Shown here one piece after another: positions 24,601-64,000 of a stretch of DNA of 64,000 nt. How positions within the stretch are numbered: position 1 is the stretch's first letter; each line of letters starts with the position of its first letter. The notes below the pieces were generated by a model. It did not search any database, was not told where the DNA came from, and saw only the letters and a program-made list of their open reading frames with translations. This DNA comes from Tubulanus polymorphus (Eukaryota > Nemertea > Palaeonemertea > Tubulaniformes > Tubulanidae). A program made the translations under genes and the position numbers. The stretch covers positions 1,054,001 through 1,118,000 of the forward strand of contig NC_134028.1 in the NCBI RefSeq assembly GCF_964204645.1, in the 5' to 3' direction.

Positions 24601-25819
24601 GTTTAACTGATTCAGGGAAGTTGGATGCAGAAACTGGCCCAAGGTTACCAGGTTAAGCCCAACGTACACGTTTTCTGAAAAACGTGTTTTCTGTTTTGGC
24701 GAAACAAATATTTTGCCATGTGCGTTGGGCTTTAGTAAGATATTTACCTTTTCGATATAATGAGATGATGAATGGTGTTTTTCGTGTATTTCTGGAGCCA
24801 TGTAACTGCTTTTAATATAATGATCTACAGAAACGTCAGCTAATTCAACGTGTCCGTCACTGCATAGCATCAGTGTATCAGGTGTGACTACATAAGTAGG
24901 TTTTCCATCACGAAATGCTTCATCTGTTTGATTGAATAATAAGCATATTTCTTTCATTATAGATCTACAGAATTGACATAATTGATAAATTACATGTCTG
25001 GTTCACGAGTCAGGCTAAAACTTTATTCATGGGTATCAGGTCCTTAGGGTCAGTTCTAGGCTCATCGCTTTAACCTTCAAGAGAAGTCTAAAGGTCTATA
25101 GCCAACGTAACGAGTGAAGACCATTCTTAAGATTTAAATTTTTGACTGGCCCTTCGGAATTGAGTTAAAACTGGCCCCTCGGAATTGAGTTAGCTCTGAG
25201 ACGCCTGGGTAAATGTGACCCTTGGGATGTAGATATCTAGCTGAGTCAGAAAATAGAATTTTTGTCAGAAACCGAAGACAAATGCGTATTGATTATCGAT
25301 ATCAATGAAATATGGTTTAATCAAGTGCGTCTGATTCTGACGATACGATTGACTTTATGGGGGGGGTGCAGGAACGTTCGCTGTCAAGTGTATGTTTTAT
25401 CTTGATTAGAATAGTTCGAATCAACAATTCATTTCCACGAATAATGATGAAAGATAAAACCAATAGTGATAGAACAGGCGGGATTTAGATATACAGTGGA
25501 ACCTCGTTACAGCAAACTTTACAGCACCAGAAAATATATTCAATATATCAAGTATGAAATTCGTGAAATTGTGTTTGTTACTTGTGACGAAATTCTATAT
25601 TTGTTACATGAATTGTTGTATCCGAGTTCATTATAACGAGGTTCCGCTGTAGAACAGACGCGGAGTATTAACTGGAGTTTATATTTTACCTTGCTCGACA
25701 AAGTCTTGAATAGTTTCAGCAGTTTGACAGAGAACGGCCCATAATTCACCTTCAGTAATCGGTACGACTCGAACCTCTAACGCCTCGGCGAGGGACACCT
25801 GTAAATCTAAACCCGGCAT
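7941..25819 (-). CDS. PTPN13: Protein tyrosine phosphatase non-receptor type 13-like (KIND-FERM-5xPDZ-PTP)
   Basis: A cytoplasmic scaffold phosphatase that dephosphorylates phosphotyrosine on partners docked by its FERM and PDZ domains at the cell cortex. I traced 33 coding exons: 25819-25690, 24950-24748, 24445-24218, 23748-23653, 23360-23195, 23115-22654, 22409-22024, 21926-21855, 21769-21601, 21513-21366, 20955-20613, 19997-19777, 19553-19322, 18058-17916, 17847-17648, 17536-17468, 17066-16329, 16148-15936, 15718-15485, 15340-15126, 14767-14669, 14281-13874, 13645-13490, 13086-12943, 11728-11438, 11225-11058, 10621-10530, 10210-9465, 8992-8731, 8647-8485, 8365-8237, 8161-8099, 8006-7941. 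All phases close, giving 2,484 residues, almost the length of human PTPN13. Domains: KIND 1-187, FERM about 557-950, PDZ1-5 between about 1090 and 2008, PTP about 2180-2484. The start lies 7 bases into an exon with acceptor at 25826, so an upstream non-coding exon is expected. The weakest junction is the second exon's acceptor (AAAG). Confidence 0.97.
10299..10402. mobile_element. Foldback MITE with CCCAGTTTCACA ends
   Basis: Inverted ends CCCAGTTTCACAAAAAGG and CCTTTCTGTGAAACTGGG enclose about 70 bp of A+T-rich sequence that itself contains paired ATCGATTTA motifs. It lies in the PTPN13-like intron between the second half of PDZ5 and the exon starting at 10210. Confidence 0.6.
10856..11050. 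repeat. 22-bp minisatellite abutting the PDZ5 splice donor
   Basis: About nine copies of ATGAAACACCGAGCTACAGTC-type units with one short insertion (GTCTCGATG near 10964). Read on the gene strand, the array begins about 8 bases after the GT of the donor that follows exon 11225-11058, so intron recognition occurs at the edge of the repeat. Confidence 0.9.
11729..12942 (-). other. 1.2-kb PTPN13 intron with no recognised element
   Basis: Intron between the PDZ4 end exon and the acidic linker exon. A+T-rich with short open frames only. I saw no tandem repeat, foldback or conserved coding segment. Confidence 0.5.
14360..14470. mobile_element. Foldback MITE with GACCCGGTTCCACAG ends
   Basis: The left arm GGACCCGGTTCCACAGTTGT pairs with the right arm ACTGTGGAAATGGACCC. 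The arms continue inward through alternating AGTTAACTC and GAGTTAACT blocks, so most of the element is palindromic. It lies in a PTPN13 intron next to the exon that starts at 14281. It belongs to the same end-type as 16174-16279 and 36577-36634. Confidence 0.65.
14880..15062. mobile_element. Foldback MITE with GTAGGTNAACTNATTTTATTAG ends, copy 1
   Basis: The left arm TAGGTAGGTTAATCAATTTT pairs with the right arm, whose reverse complement reads TGTAGGTGAACTGATTTTAT. Both arms continue with ATTAGAAATA. A second copy lies at 34640-34786 in UBE4A, so this is a dispersed family. It occupies most of the intron between the PDZ3 exons. Confidence 0.7.
15737..15935. repeat. Purine-rich low-complexity intron inside PDZ2
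   Basis: GAGAGGGAGGAG-type imperfect repeats fill nearly the whole 217-bp intron that splits PDZ2. The plus strand is almost all purine, and the gene strand is correspondingly C+T-rich from just after the donor. Because stops are rare in this composition, the frame appears open across the intron and falsely joins the two exons. Confidence 0.8.
16174..16279. mobile_element. Foldback MITE with GACCAGGTTCCATAGTC ends
   Basis: TAGTCTTAAGTCTAAGCC on the left pairs with GGCTTAGGTTTAAGACTAG on the right, and outside them AGGACCAGGTTCC pairs loosely with the AACTTGGTTCT end. It sits in the 180-bp intron between PDZ1 and PDZ2 exons and makes up most of it. Confidence 0.6.
18716..19075. repeat. 126-bp tandem repeat with telomere-like CCCTAACCCTA cores
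   Basis: CTAACCCTAGCTTCTGATTGG recurs at 18721, 18847 and 18973, an exact 126-bp spacing. Each unit has two half-units, each with a TAACCCTAACCCTAG core followed by CTGATTGGTCAGAG or a variant, and a shared ATGCAAAT octamer. It lies in a PTPN13 intron (18059-19321). Confidence 0.85.
19322..21926 (-). other. PTPN13: FERM domain exons of the PTPN13-like gene
   Basis: Six exons (21926-21855 to 19553-19322) encode a three-lobed FERM domain for membrane and phosphoinositide contact. F1 is ubiquitin-like and opens with the lead-in SFFGPEF and VHLLTGEVIDINCD. F2 contains LALQAEYGDY and NYFLVEHYIPQRI. F3 is PH/PTB-like: WVGISTEGIILAEL, HPWSQTQKLSFNRRRF and YRNLFFFCTTHRGQYLLQ. The order and spacing match vertebrate PTPN13, and no lobe is missing. 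Confidence 0.93.
24653..24734. mobile_element. Small foldback element overlapping a KIND exon donor side
   Basis: TTAAGCCCAACGTACACG on the left pairs with CATGTGCGTTGGGCTTTA on the right, with an inner palindrome of ACGTGTTTTC around 24685. It ends about 14 bases downstream (gene sense) of the donor of exon 24950-24748. Confidence 0.5.
25492..25651. mobile_element. Tc1/mariner-superfamily (pogo-like) MITE
   Basis: About 160 bp with TACAGTGGAACCTCGTTA at one end and TAACGAGGTTCCGCTGTA at the other, beginning and ending with TA. The CAGTGGAACCTCG end-type is familiar from pogo/Tigger-like elements. There is no transposase ORF. It lies in the first coding intron of the PTPN13-like gene. Confidence 0.7.
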
Positions 25820-26605
25820 TCCGTCTCTGAAACACAAAAACACAGAATTTTATAATCATTTCATTTTTCTAGATTAGTAAATATTAAGTAACCACAAATT
25901 TCGGAAGTATCAATGATATTAAAACATTGACCTATATTTTGAGCGAGCAACGACCAGTCCCTGAGATTTACATTTTAATGAATCCATTCATCGGGCATTA
26001 ATAGCAATAACTACCAGTGACACATGTAACCAATTAATAGCAATCAGTGAGTATGAATAAATGGTAGTTTGAAATTTATGATGAATTTCTCCAGACTATC
26101 CAGTCAGTAACCTGTCTGTGGTTTAGTTTCACGATGGAAGCCCATCCAATAATAAAAGCTTACCACCAACAATTAGGTAACTAACTACAAACTACCGACA
26201 ACACAGAATTAAAAAAACAGCCTTCGAATAGGAATAGAGAACCTGTGGGTTGGATTTCACATTCCTGGGTTTATTCATCTTTTTATAGTGAATGAGACAT
26301 TGATGGACTATAGATTGATTGTCTGAAGTGATGTCTGCTCCCCTCCCCCTGAAATGACTAAAACAATCTAAACACTAGCAGCGCAATACTGCAATGGAAA
26401 TCCAACGTTGTCATCCATATGTTTCATATAGGCCTACACAGAATGAGTATGAGTAAATAGTATATTGTTTCGGAGGGCGTGGTGTATGTGTGAATGTGAG
26501 AGAGTGTAATAAATTATAAATACTACACACAACAGCTGTCAACATCTACCATCATAGATAGGCCTATATAAAAAACAGTCCATCATCAGTACTATAAGCA
26601 CCATA

Positions 26606-27076
26606 CAGTGGTACTGTCATCATCACGGCCCTAGTGGCACTGTCATCATCACGGGCCCTAGTGGTACTGTCATCATCACGGGCCCTAGTGGTACTGTCAT
26701 CATCACGGGCCCCAATGGTACTGTCATCATCACGGGCCCCAATGGTACTGTCATCATCATGGGCCCTAGTGGTACTGTCATCATCACGGGCCCCAATGGT
26801 ACTGTCATCATCACGGGCCCTAGTGGTACTGTCAACATCACGGGCCCCAATGGTACTGTCATCATCACGGGCCCCAGTGGTACTGTCATCATCACGGGCC
26901 CCAGTGGTACTGTCATCATCACGGGCCCCAGTGGCACTGTCATCATCACGGGCCCCAGTGGCACTGTCATCATCACGGGCCCTTGTGGTACTGTCATCAT
27001 CACGGGCCCTATTGGCACTGTCATCATCACGGGCCCCAGTGGTACTGTCATCATCACGGGCCCCAGTAGCACCTGA
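26606..27076. repeat. 27-bp minisatellite, about 17 copies
   Basis: Units of GGTACTGTCATCATCACGGGCCC plus a variable 4-base end (TAGT, CAAT, CAGT), exact 27-bp period. Because 27 is divisible by three, several frames stay open on both strands, but these are by-products. It lies upstream of the PTPN13-like start exon, probably in its 5' intron or promoter side. Confidence 0.95.
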
Positions 27077-28619
27077 GCTGAATTCAATCCAAAAATGGTC
27101 TTATATCTAAGGTTGTTAGAGAGGCTATAAACTGTAACCTAAATGAGCTTAGGCCAGTCATCAGAGATTCACTGACTTCGCAGATCTATGAGAACCTTGT
27201 ATGAGCCCTTGACTATGCAGCTAGAGAAGGGTTGTTAAGAGCTAGAAGACCAACCGACTAATAAAGGCTTGAACGCCCATGTACAACCTGCAGGGAAGAT
27301 AAAGCTTATTAATCATCAGAGAACCATTCTACAAAAAAAATCAATGACGATTTCATTAAGTCTTAGTAATCACTAACAGTTGTTATCAGCCAACTTGTGG
27401 TTGGCTCCGGTGGTTGGCTGTGGGAATAAAGAACACTCCTTATTTCAATGACTTTTCGAATGAGCTACTTGAAAATTCCACAACTACAAAATAACTCCTT
27501 TGGGGTCAGATTTTTCAGTTCCAAATCTCTCAAGTTTGTGCAGCTATTGTTTAGACCCGATATAGGCGAATAGAGAAAATTGTAACGCAATACAACAGTT
27601 CAATATGTCTGAGCAAAAACTAAATTAACAAATTAGTTCAAACCATGGACAAATACAGAACGTTTACATTTAATAATCTTCATACAATAAGTCAATATTT
27701 AAGGTGAATAAATGTTATTAATATAATACGACATTGTCTCATATTCACAATAGCCACATATAACAATCTTTGACTAACATATTGAACGGGTCATTAAAAA
27801 TCAGGAATGTTTAATAAATGTGTGACAGTAGGGCATTAACCATGAACTAACAGGCGTACTTAAATACCACATATAGGCCTACTGACTGAGTGCACATGCA
27901 ATATTCCTATTTCCTGTTCATTTTAACCCTAAACAAAATCCATTTTCTGACTAAAGACTCATTCATCATATAATCATTACCCAATTTTACGTAGGTCCTT
28001 ATAGAATAGTTTTTCAAGAGACACAAGATAAAATTAAGATTTACCAATCATTCAGATACAGTATTTGTCTCATAATAGTTTAGGTCTGACATTGCGTTCT
28101 ATAGTTCAATAAACAGCATCACGAAAACAAAAAAAACATTGCAAACAATAAGATAATGTTGATAAGGCTTTATAGTCTGACCGTGACAGGGCAGGCCTCG
28201 ATGATTGAGTGGTTGTGATATAGGCCTATATTGAGGGGCAGGGATCTACCTGGTTTACTTCACCAGAATGTCTTTAAAAGAAAAGTCACCTTTCTACCTA
28301 AAAGCTTATCATTGATTCCAAACAAATTATTTTCAAATGATGAAAAAATGAGGCTTTTAATCTTCTTCGTGTTAGCAGCGTCAAAATCAAATAAATCTTC
28401 ATTGAAATATGATTTTTGTATGGATAAGATAAGGTGCCTACCTTTTTCTCTTCTATTCCGGCAGTTATTCCTAATTACGATTATCCACGCGCTTCATATT
28501 ATCCGGTATTTCCTTGTTTTTATAATTCCTGTAATGAATCCATTGACACTCGCAGATTAAACACAAAATATAAAAATTTCTACACGTAAAACTGACATCT
28601 CATTTTTGTTTACCAACAG

Positions 28620-28735
28620 GTGCTGCCATCTAACAGGCGCTGTCTAATGGATATCGTCTGGTACACGGACTCGGGCCCGGCTCCGGCCGGAGCCGCTGCA
28701 TTCATCTAATGCTGCCCTTACATACAACGATAGCG
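28620..28735 (-). promoter_or_regulatory. CpG-rich candidate promoter or first exon of PTPN13-like gene
   Basis: A short GC-rich island in A+T-rich surroundings, 2.8 kb upstream of the first coding exon. On the gene strand it is followed by a fair splice donor (CCTGTTG then GTAAAC, about 28607). This fits a non-coding first exon spliced to the acceptor at 25826, but no transcript evidence exists here. Confidence 0.3.
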
Positions 28736-29451
28736 GGAAATATCTTCGGATTATTTAGATATCAATCCGGCTGTGATGATCGAGATGGCCCTCTGAATCA
28801 ATGCCATGGGTTCGAACCCGCCACACGTTTGTAGAAATTCTTCCATATTCCGATAGATGGCGCTTGTGAAATGCGGTACATTACAAATATTTTACTTTAC
28901 AACGGTTAATTCTATTTGATAGTTTATCGAAATTCCAATAGGTGGCGATAATAGTTATATTATAATTGTATCGTACAGTCCTATTTCACCATTCCCAGTA
29001 TAAGTGGTATCTACGTTCGAACCTAGAACGCCTTACATGTCTTTCACTTTGTTGTCTGCATCAGTACCACTCTGAATCAGTGTCAGTAATTACTGAGTTT
29101 GAACCCCGGACACCCCTGTACATCCTCTAATTCAACATCAGGATCACTTCAAGTTCAATCATAAGGTCATCTGATTTTTAAAATGATTTTAAACCATTTT
29201 TAATAGAACTGGCTCAGCGGATGTACTAACATCCGGCAAGGCGGCAGACTCACATGCCACAGAAAGAATTTATAGCAAATTGAATTTTATTCCTGAAGAT
29301 TTTTAGACAAACATATTACTCAAGATCCTACTAACATAATCAATTGTGTTTCCCTTGGATCTCACATCAGATTTACAAGAGACCATATCCTCATGGGTTA
29401 GCGACATTTCCGTCAAAATTACAAACACCAAACAAATTAAATTAATCAACA

Positions 29452-29457
29452 TTTATT
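29452..29457 (-). terminator. Candidate polyadenylation signal of UBE4A
   Basis: First AATAAA on the minus strand past the UBE4A stop codon. It implies a 3' UTR of roughly 600 bases that would include the tandem repeat at 29766-29944. Confidence 0.4.
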
Positions 29458-29765
29458 TACCAAAACCAATGCACACCACCAATAACCATTCCTCGAGTAG
29501 AAACAATTTCTTCATCATTTTGTCAGTTTAACAGAAAAACAAACATATAGCACCATAGTTCCATTAGACATTCTTATCATACAGTGTATGACCGATTAAA
29601 AGACCATTTAAAATATCCACATCCTTAATCATACATTAGGCCTATTTCAATACATCGACAAAGTGTAAACTTTAGAATTAGCGACAAAACTCGTAGATTT
29701 GAGTTTGAATAATTATATAAGTTATAATTACTGAAGCCAGTGCTGATTTATGTAAGCCGGATTCA

Positions 29766-29944
29766 TGTACATGTACACTGAACAGGTCACAGGCAGTACA
29801 TGTACACTGAACAGGTCACAGGCATGTACATGTACACTGAACAGGTCACAGGCAGTACATGTACACTGAACAGGTCACAGGCATGTACATGTACACTGAA
29901 CAGGTCACAGGCAGTACATGTACACTGAACAGGTCACAGGCATG
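29766..29944. repeat. 29/30-bp tandem repeat with GTACATGTAC palindromes
   Basis: Six copies of GTACATGTACACTGAACAGG followed by TCACAGGCA, alternating with and without an extra T so that the higher-order period is 59 bp. Each copy contains the perfect palindrome GTACATGTAC. It is predicted to lie in the UBE4A 3' UTR. Confidence 0.9.
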
Positions 29945-30060
29945 TACTCATTATCATTAATCAATCTTACGCATCTGAAGAATCGATCTTAGGCCTTTTA
30001 TCACCATATTGAAGTTTATGTTACAAATAACTATCAGACAATGTTATTCTAATAGAGAAA

Positions 30061-61655
<31,595 letters not shown>

Positions 61656-61666
61656 AGTGAACAGAT

Positions 61667-62393
61667 CTGAAATAAATTAACAGCAGTTCGTTATAAAAAA
61701 GACTGACTGATGAGAAGATAGGGGTCCCTAGTCGGGAGGAGAGAGAAGGGTTGAAATTGAATTTACACGGACACACGTGCACCATTAACATCTACCCCGT
61801 GTAGTTTACACTAAGTGATGTGTTAGTTATCAGTAACTGAATGACTTTTCTGCAACATACACTAACAACATGATATCACATTGACACTGACTAATTAGGA
61901 GTAGCATAGACTATATAGATTAGATTAGTAGGTCGTCGTCAGACGTCAGTCAGCAGACAGCAGGACCGATTCGCAAAAATTAAGTTGTTTTATGTTAAAT
62001 ATTGCAGTCTCTATGGCTATAAGGGCTTCAAAAATCATAATTATTGATGTAAACGTACATTATCTATCTTCCAGGCTTCAAATGAATTCCGTCGAACGCA
62101 GAATTTACTAGAAATTTCTTTATTCTACGCGTCAAAATAGAAATTTTCTAGACGTTGACCACCATTTTGAATGTACTATGTACTGACACGAACATAACGA
62201 AAATCAAAGTCATTGACTGGTTGCCGGTTGAATTCTGCGCCACCACCCAAACAGTCGCGGTCAGTGCCCACGGCTTGCATCTAGTCTAGGATGGCTCCTA
62301 TCCCACCAAGGGTTCCTAGACGGCCATTCCGAGTGCTCGAACCACAGAATATAAAACGAAAACTCAATTTCCATTGGTCCCAGTTTATTATAA
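61667..62393 (-). promoter_or_regulatory. Probable UBE4A promoter and non-coding exon region
   Basis: About 730 bp between the UBE4A 5' UTR acceptor and the likely poly(A) signal of the next gene. It includes a GC-richer part around 62215-62340. No specific core promoter element could be placed. Confidence 0.3.
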
Positions 62394-62399
62394 AACACT
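62394..62399 (-). terminator. Candidate polyadenylation signal of the right-edge gene
   Basis: AATAAA on the minus strand, the last clear one before the UBE4A 5' region. If used, the 3' UTR of the right-edge gene is about 1 kb and includes the hairpin element at 62519-62659. Confidence 0.35.
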
Positions 62400-62518
62400 T
62401 TGAAAACACTTACATATCATCACTAAACCAGAGTAATGAATAAAAATATATACTGAATATTTTACAAATACACAAGAGAGGAACATTTATATATTATTAT
62501 GTCTGAAGCGGGTAAAGC

Positions 62519-62659
62519 CACAGGGACTCGTATCAGAGTTGTAGGTAATGTAAAAACGATAATCTGTTAATCCAATGTATAGTATATATAAAATAACTAT
62601 ATACTATACATTGGATTAACAGATTATCGTTTTTACATTACCTACAACGAGTCCCTGTG
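62519..62659. mobile_element. hAT-type foldback MITE with 8-bp target duplication
   Basis: 141 bp, beginning CACAGGGACTCG and ending CGAGTCCCTGTG, flanked by GGTAAAGC on both sides (62511-62518 and 62660-62667), a perfect 8-bp duplication. The arms stay paired inward for about 60 bases, broken only by an 8-base insertion in the left arm, around a short TATATAAAATAACTAT loop. The 8-bp duplication fits the hAT superfamily. Confidence 0.85.
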
Positions 62660-62667
62660 GGTAAAGC

Positions 62668-63383
62668 ACAAAAATGCCTGAATTCTAAGAGATTTCAAAG
62701 TCTGGGCACGAAATCTTATTTAACAGAGGTTTAGCCTAGCTGGTGCCAGAAAACACTGGGAGGAATGAACGCTTTTTGCTGCTTCAACTTATGAATTACC
62801 ATCAAATGTATGAAACAAATGGATTGACATAGAACAACAGTTCCTATTTACATACATTGAATAATCAGCAGTTTTGTAATGCAAAGTTATACATATAGAA
62901 AAAAACTACGTTTATCACAGAGCATCACAATATTCATTACATCAGGGATCCATTCACAACGTACAAAGATTCACCACTTTCCCTATATACACCTTGTTAA
63001 ATTTCGCTTACATAATTCATTAATGGCCTCTGATCAATATTCTTAGCACAGCGTGAAAAATCTGCTGGATTGTCACCAGCAGAAAGAGATAAGTCACTAT
63101 TTCACATGTATTTCTTGAGGAATCTTCTTTTTTAAAATCCAAAATTATGAAATTAAAATTTAGGCAGGTCTCAATTGAATATATTCCAGTTGATCAAGTA
63201 CGGATTACAAACTCTCTATCGGCTGCTACTATCAGGTTTACAGATTACTCTATTCTGGAATAGATAGAGCGTATTCTAGTCAAAACAAGTACACCATCAG
63301 GAGAATTGCGAAACCCGGTAGAGACCAACCTGAACATCATCAGGAACAGTAAACAATGGATGGATGAAGATGAGATAAAACTA
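62668..63383 (-). other. Probable 3' UTR of the right-edge gene
   Basis: A+T-rich sequence without an ORF between the stop codon at 63386-63384 and the hairpin element. Nothing else was identified. Confidence 0.35.
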
Positions 63384-64000
63384 TCAATGTTGAATCGGTT
63401 CATGTTTTGCAGCGTCACCTACGTTATTATTATTAATGTCTTTATTCGATAAATCGACAGGTTTTAAACCGTGTATTTTACCCGCACCATCCTCCGCAGC
63501 TGCACCTGCTATATTCGGTGCAGCGATATTGTTTTTATTCGTATCACCAATTTTGTTGATGTCGTTATTTAAGATTTTCTGAGCTTCGTTGATGATTTTT
63601 TCTTGCGCTTGCATTTTCTCAACGAGTTTCTGATTTTCTTGTATATTTTTCTGAATAGCGACTTTCGTAACTTGTTGCTGTTTGTCGCCGTGGGCTGCGA
63701 CGTCCTGTTTGATGACTTCCTCTGCAATATTCTTCTTAACGGGGTTCTCAACAACCTGCTGAACTACTGGGTTAGCCGGTTTGACCACTCCTCCAAGATT
63801 GACCCCTCCTGCCTGATTGACCGCTGCTGCAGGATTGACCGCTCCTGCTGGATTGACCACTGCTTCCTCGTTGACCGCTCCTGCCTGATTGACCACTCCT
63901 GCAGGATTGACCGCTGCTGCAGGATTGACTGCTCCAGCAGGATTGACCACTCCTCTAGGATTGACTGCTCCAGCAGGATTGACCCCTCCTGCAGGGTTGA
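63384..64000 (-). CDS. 3' coding exon of an unrecognised gene with hexapeptide repeats (partial)
   Basis: The frame is open from the right edge to a TGA at 63386-63384, about 205 codons. The first part is a degenerate hexapeptide array (VNPAGA, VNPAAA, VNQAGG and similar; at least 12 units, 18-bp DNA period). After it come VVQQVVENPVKKN, a coiled-coil-like Gln/Lys/Glu segment (IQENQKLVEKMQAQEKIINE) and an Asn/Asp-rich tail ending AKHEPIQH. Composition and repeat structure suggest an unfolded C-terminal tail or linker of a larger protein whose other exons lie beyond the window. No start codon is visible, and I do not recognise the family. Confidence 0.6.
   Translation of the reverse strand, partial: NPAGGVNPAGAVNPRGVVNPAGAVNPAAAVNPAGVVNQAGAVNEEAVVNPAGAVNPAAAVNQAGGVNLGGVVKPANPVVQQVVENPVKKNIAEEVIKQDVAAHGDKQQQVTKVAIQKNIQENQKLVEKMQAQEKIINEAQKILNNDINKIGDTNKNNIAAPNIAGAAAEDGAGKIHGLKPVDLSNKDINNNNVGDAAKHEPIQH

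Larger units (their letters stand above)
24218..25819 (-). other. PTPN13: KIND domain exons of the PTPN13-like gene
   Basis: The N-terminal 187 residues form a KIND (kinase non-catalytic C-lobe) domain, a pseudokinase fold used for protein binding. Visible matches to vertebrate PTPN13 are VSLAEALEVR right after the start, ELWAVLCQTAET, YMAPEIHEKH in the APE position and VYSLGMTLYSAADV. The first Met (25819) gives MPGLDLQVSLAEALE, a few residues longer than vertebrate forms. Confidence 0.9.
25827..29451. other. Upstream region of PTPN13-like gene, no coding exon found
   Basis: About 3.6 kb between the KIND start exon and the likely UBE4A poly(A) signal. It should hold the non-coding 5' exon and promoter of the phosphatase. 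Contents seen: the 27-bp minisatellite at 26606-27076; a GC-rich, CpG-rich island at about 28620-28730 that includes GGCCCGGCTCCGGCCGGAGC; and two weak tRNA box-B-like matches (28797-28832 and 29071-29118). A 109-codon plus-strand open frame at 28231-28560 has no recognisable features. Confidence 0.45.

Noticed and set aside
26623-27110. Repeat-peptide frames on both strands, and CRISPR-like appearance
   Set aside because: A simple 27-bp tandem repeat with no unique spacers, in an animal genome. It is neither a CRISPR array nor a gene.
28231-28560. 109-codon plus-strand open frame upstream of PTPN13
   Set aside because: Low complexity at the end, no homology recognised, and no promoter or neighbouring exon in the same sense.
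28797-28832. GGTTCGAACCC as a tRNA gene
   Set aside because: It resembles box B only. No acceptor stem, D-arm or anticodon arm can be folded around it; at most it is a tRNA-derived fragment.

Overview
This is a eukaryotic (animal) genomic window: A+T-rich, intron-rich, with GT-AG introns, AATAAA polyadenylation signals, tRNA-derived SINE heads, foldback MITEs, very large minisatellites and short TTAGGG-type tracts. The three identifiable genes are animal-conserved, and the many short introns plus satellite-rich long ones fit an invertebrate. A lophotrochozoan, perhaps a mollusc, is my best guess, but the sequence does not prove the phylum.

Layout. All multi-exon genes read leftwards on the minus strand. 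Positions 242-1 hold the start of an unrecognised ORF with a strong N-myristoylation signal, running off the left edge. Positions 5632-1183 hold adenosine kinase (10 coding exons, 358 codons). Positions 25819-7941 hold a complete PTPN13-type tyrosine phosphatase (33 coding exons, 2,484 codons: KIND, FERM, five PDZ, PTP). Positions 61655-30061 hold UBE4A, a U-box ubiquitin E4 ligase (18 coding exons, 1,031 codons). Positions 64000-63384 hold the 3' coding exon of a further gene that continues off the right edge. I joined exons by hand. In all three reconstructed genes every intron phase closes and the total length is divisible by three.

The odd part is UBE4A coding intron 4 (35613-60835, about 25 kb). 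It contains an unrelated gene on the plus strand (56134-59367): a single 1,077-codon coding exon for a secreted-start, multi-pass membrane protein that I do not recognise. It also holds most of the window's large satellite arrays: about 100 copies of CCCTCT, 49 uninterrupted AGC triplets, about 58 copies of a 27-bp unit, a 15-bp array, an Ala/Gly/Glu-like 15-bp-based array and smaller ones. Several arrays have periods divisible by three and so produce long open frames on both strands that are not genes.

Function. No operon-like logic joins the genes. Adenosine kinase is purine salvage, PTPN13 is a submembrane scaffold phosphatase, and UBE4A extends ubiquitin chains. Spacing is tight in places: the likely PTPN13 polyadenylation signal lies about 230 bp upstream of the adenosine kinase start codon. 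Palindromic MITEs, some sharing terminal repeats, sit in introns and 3' untranslated regions, and one MITE family appears to have seeded a minisatellite inside an adenosine kinase intron.
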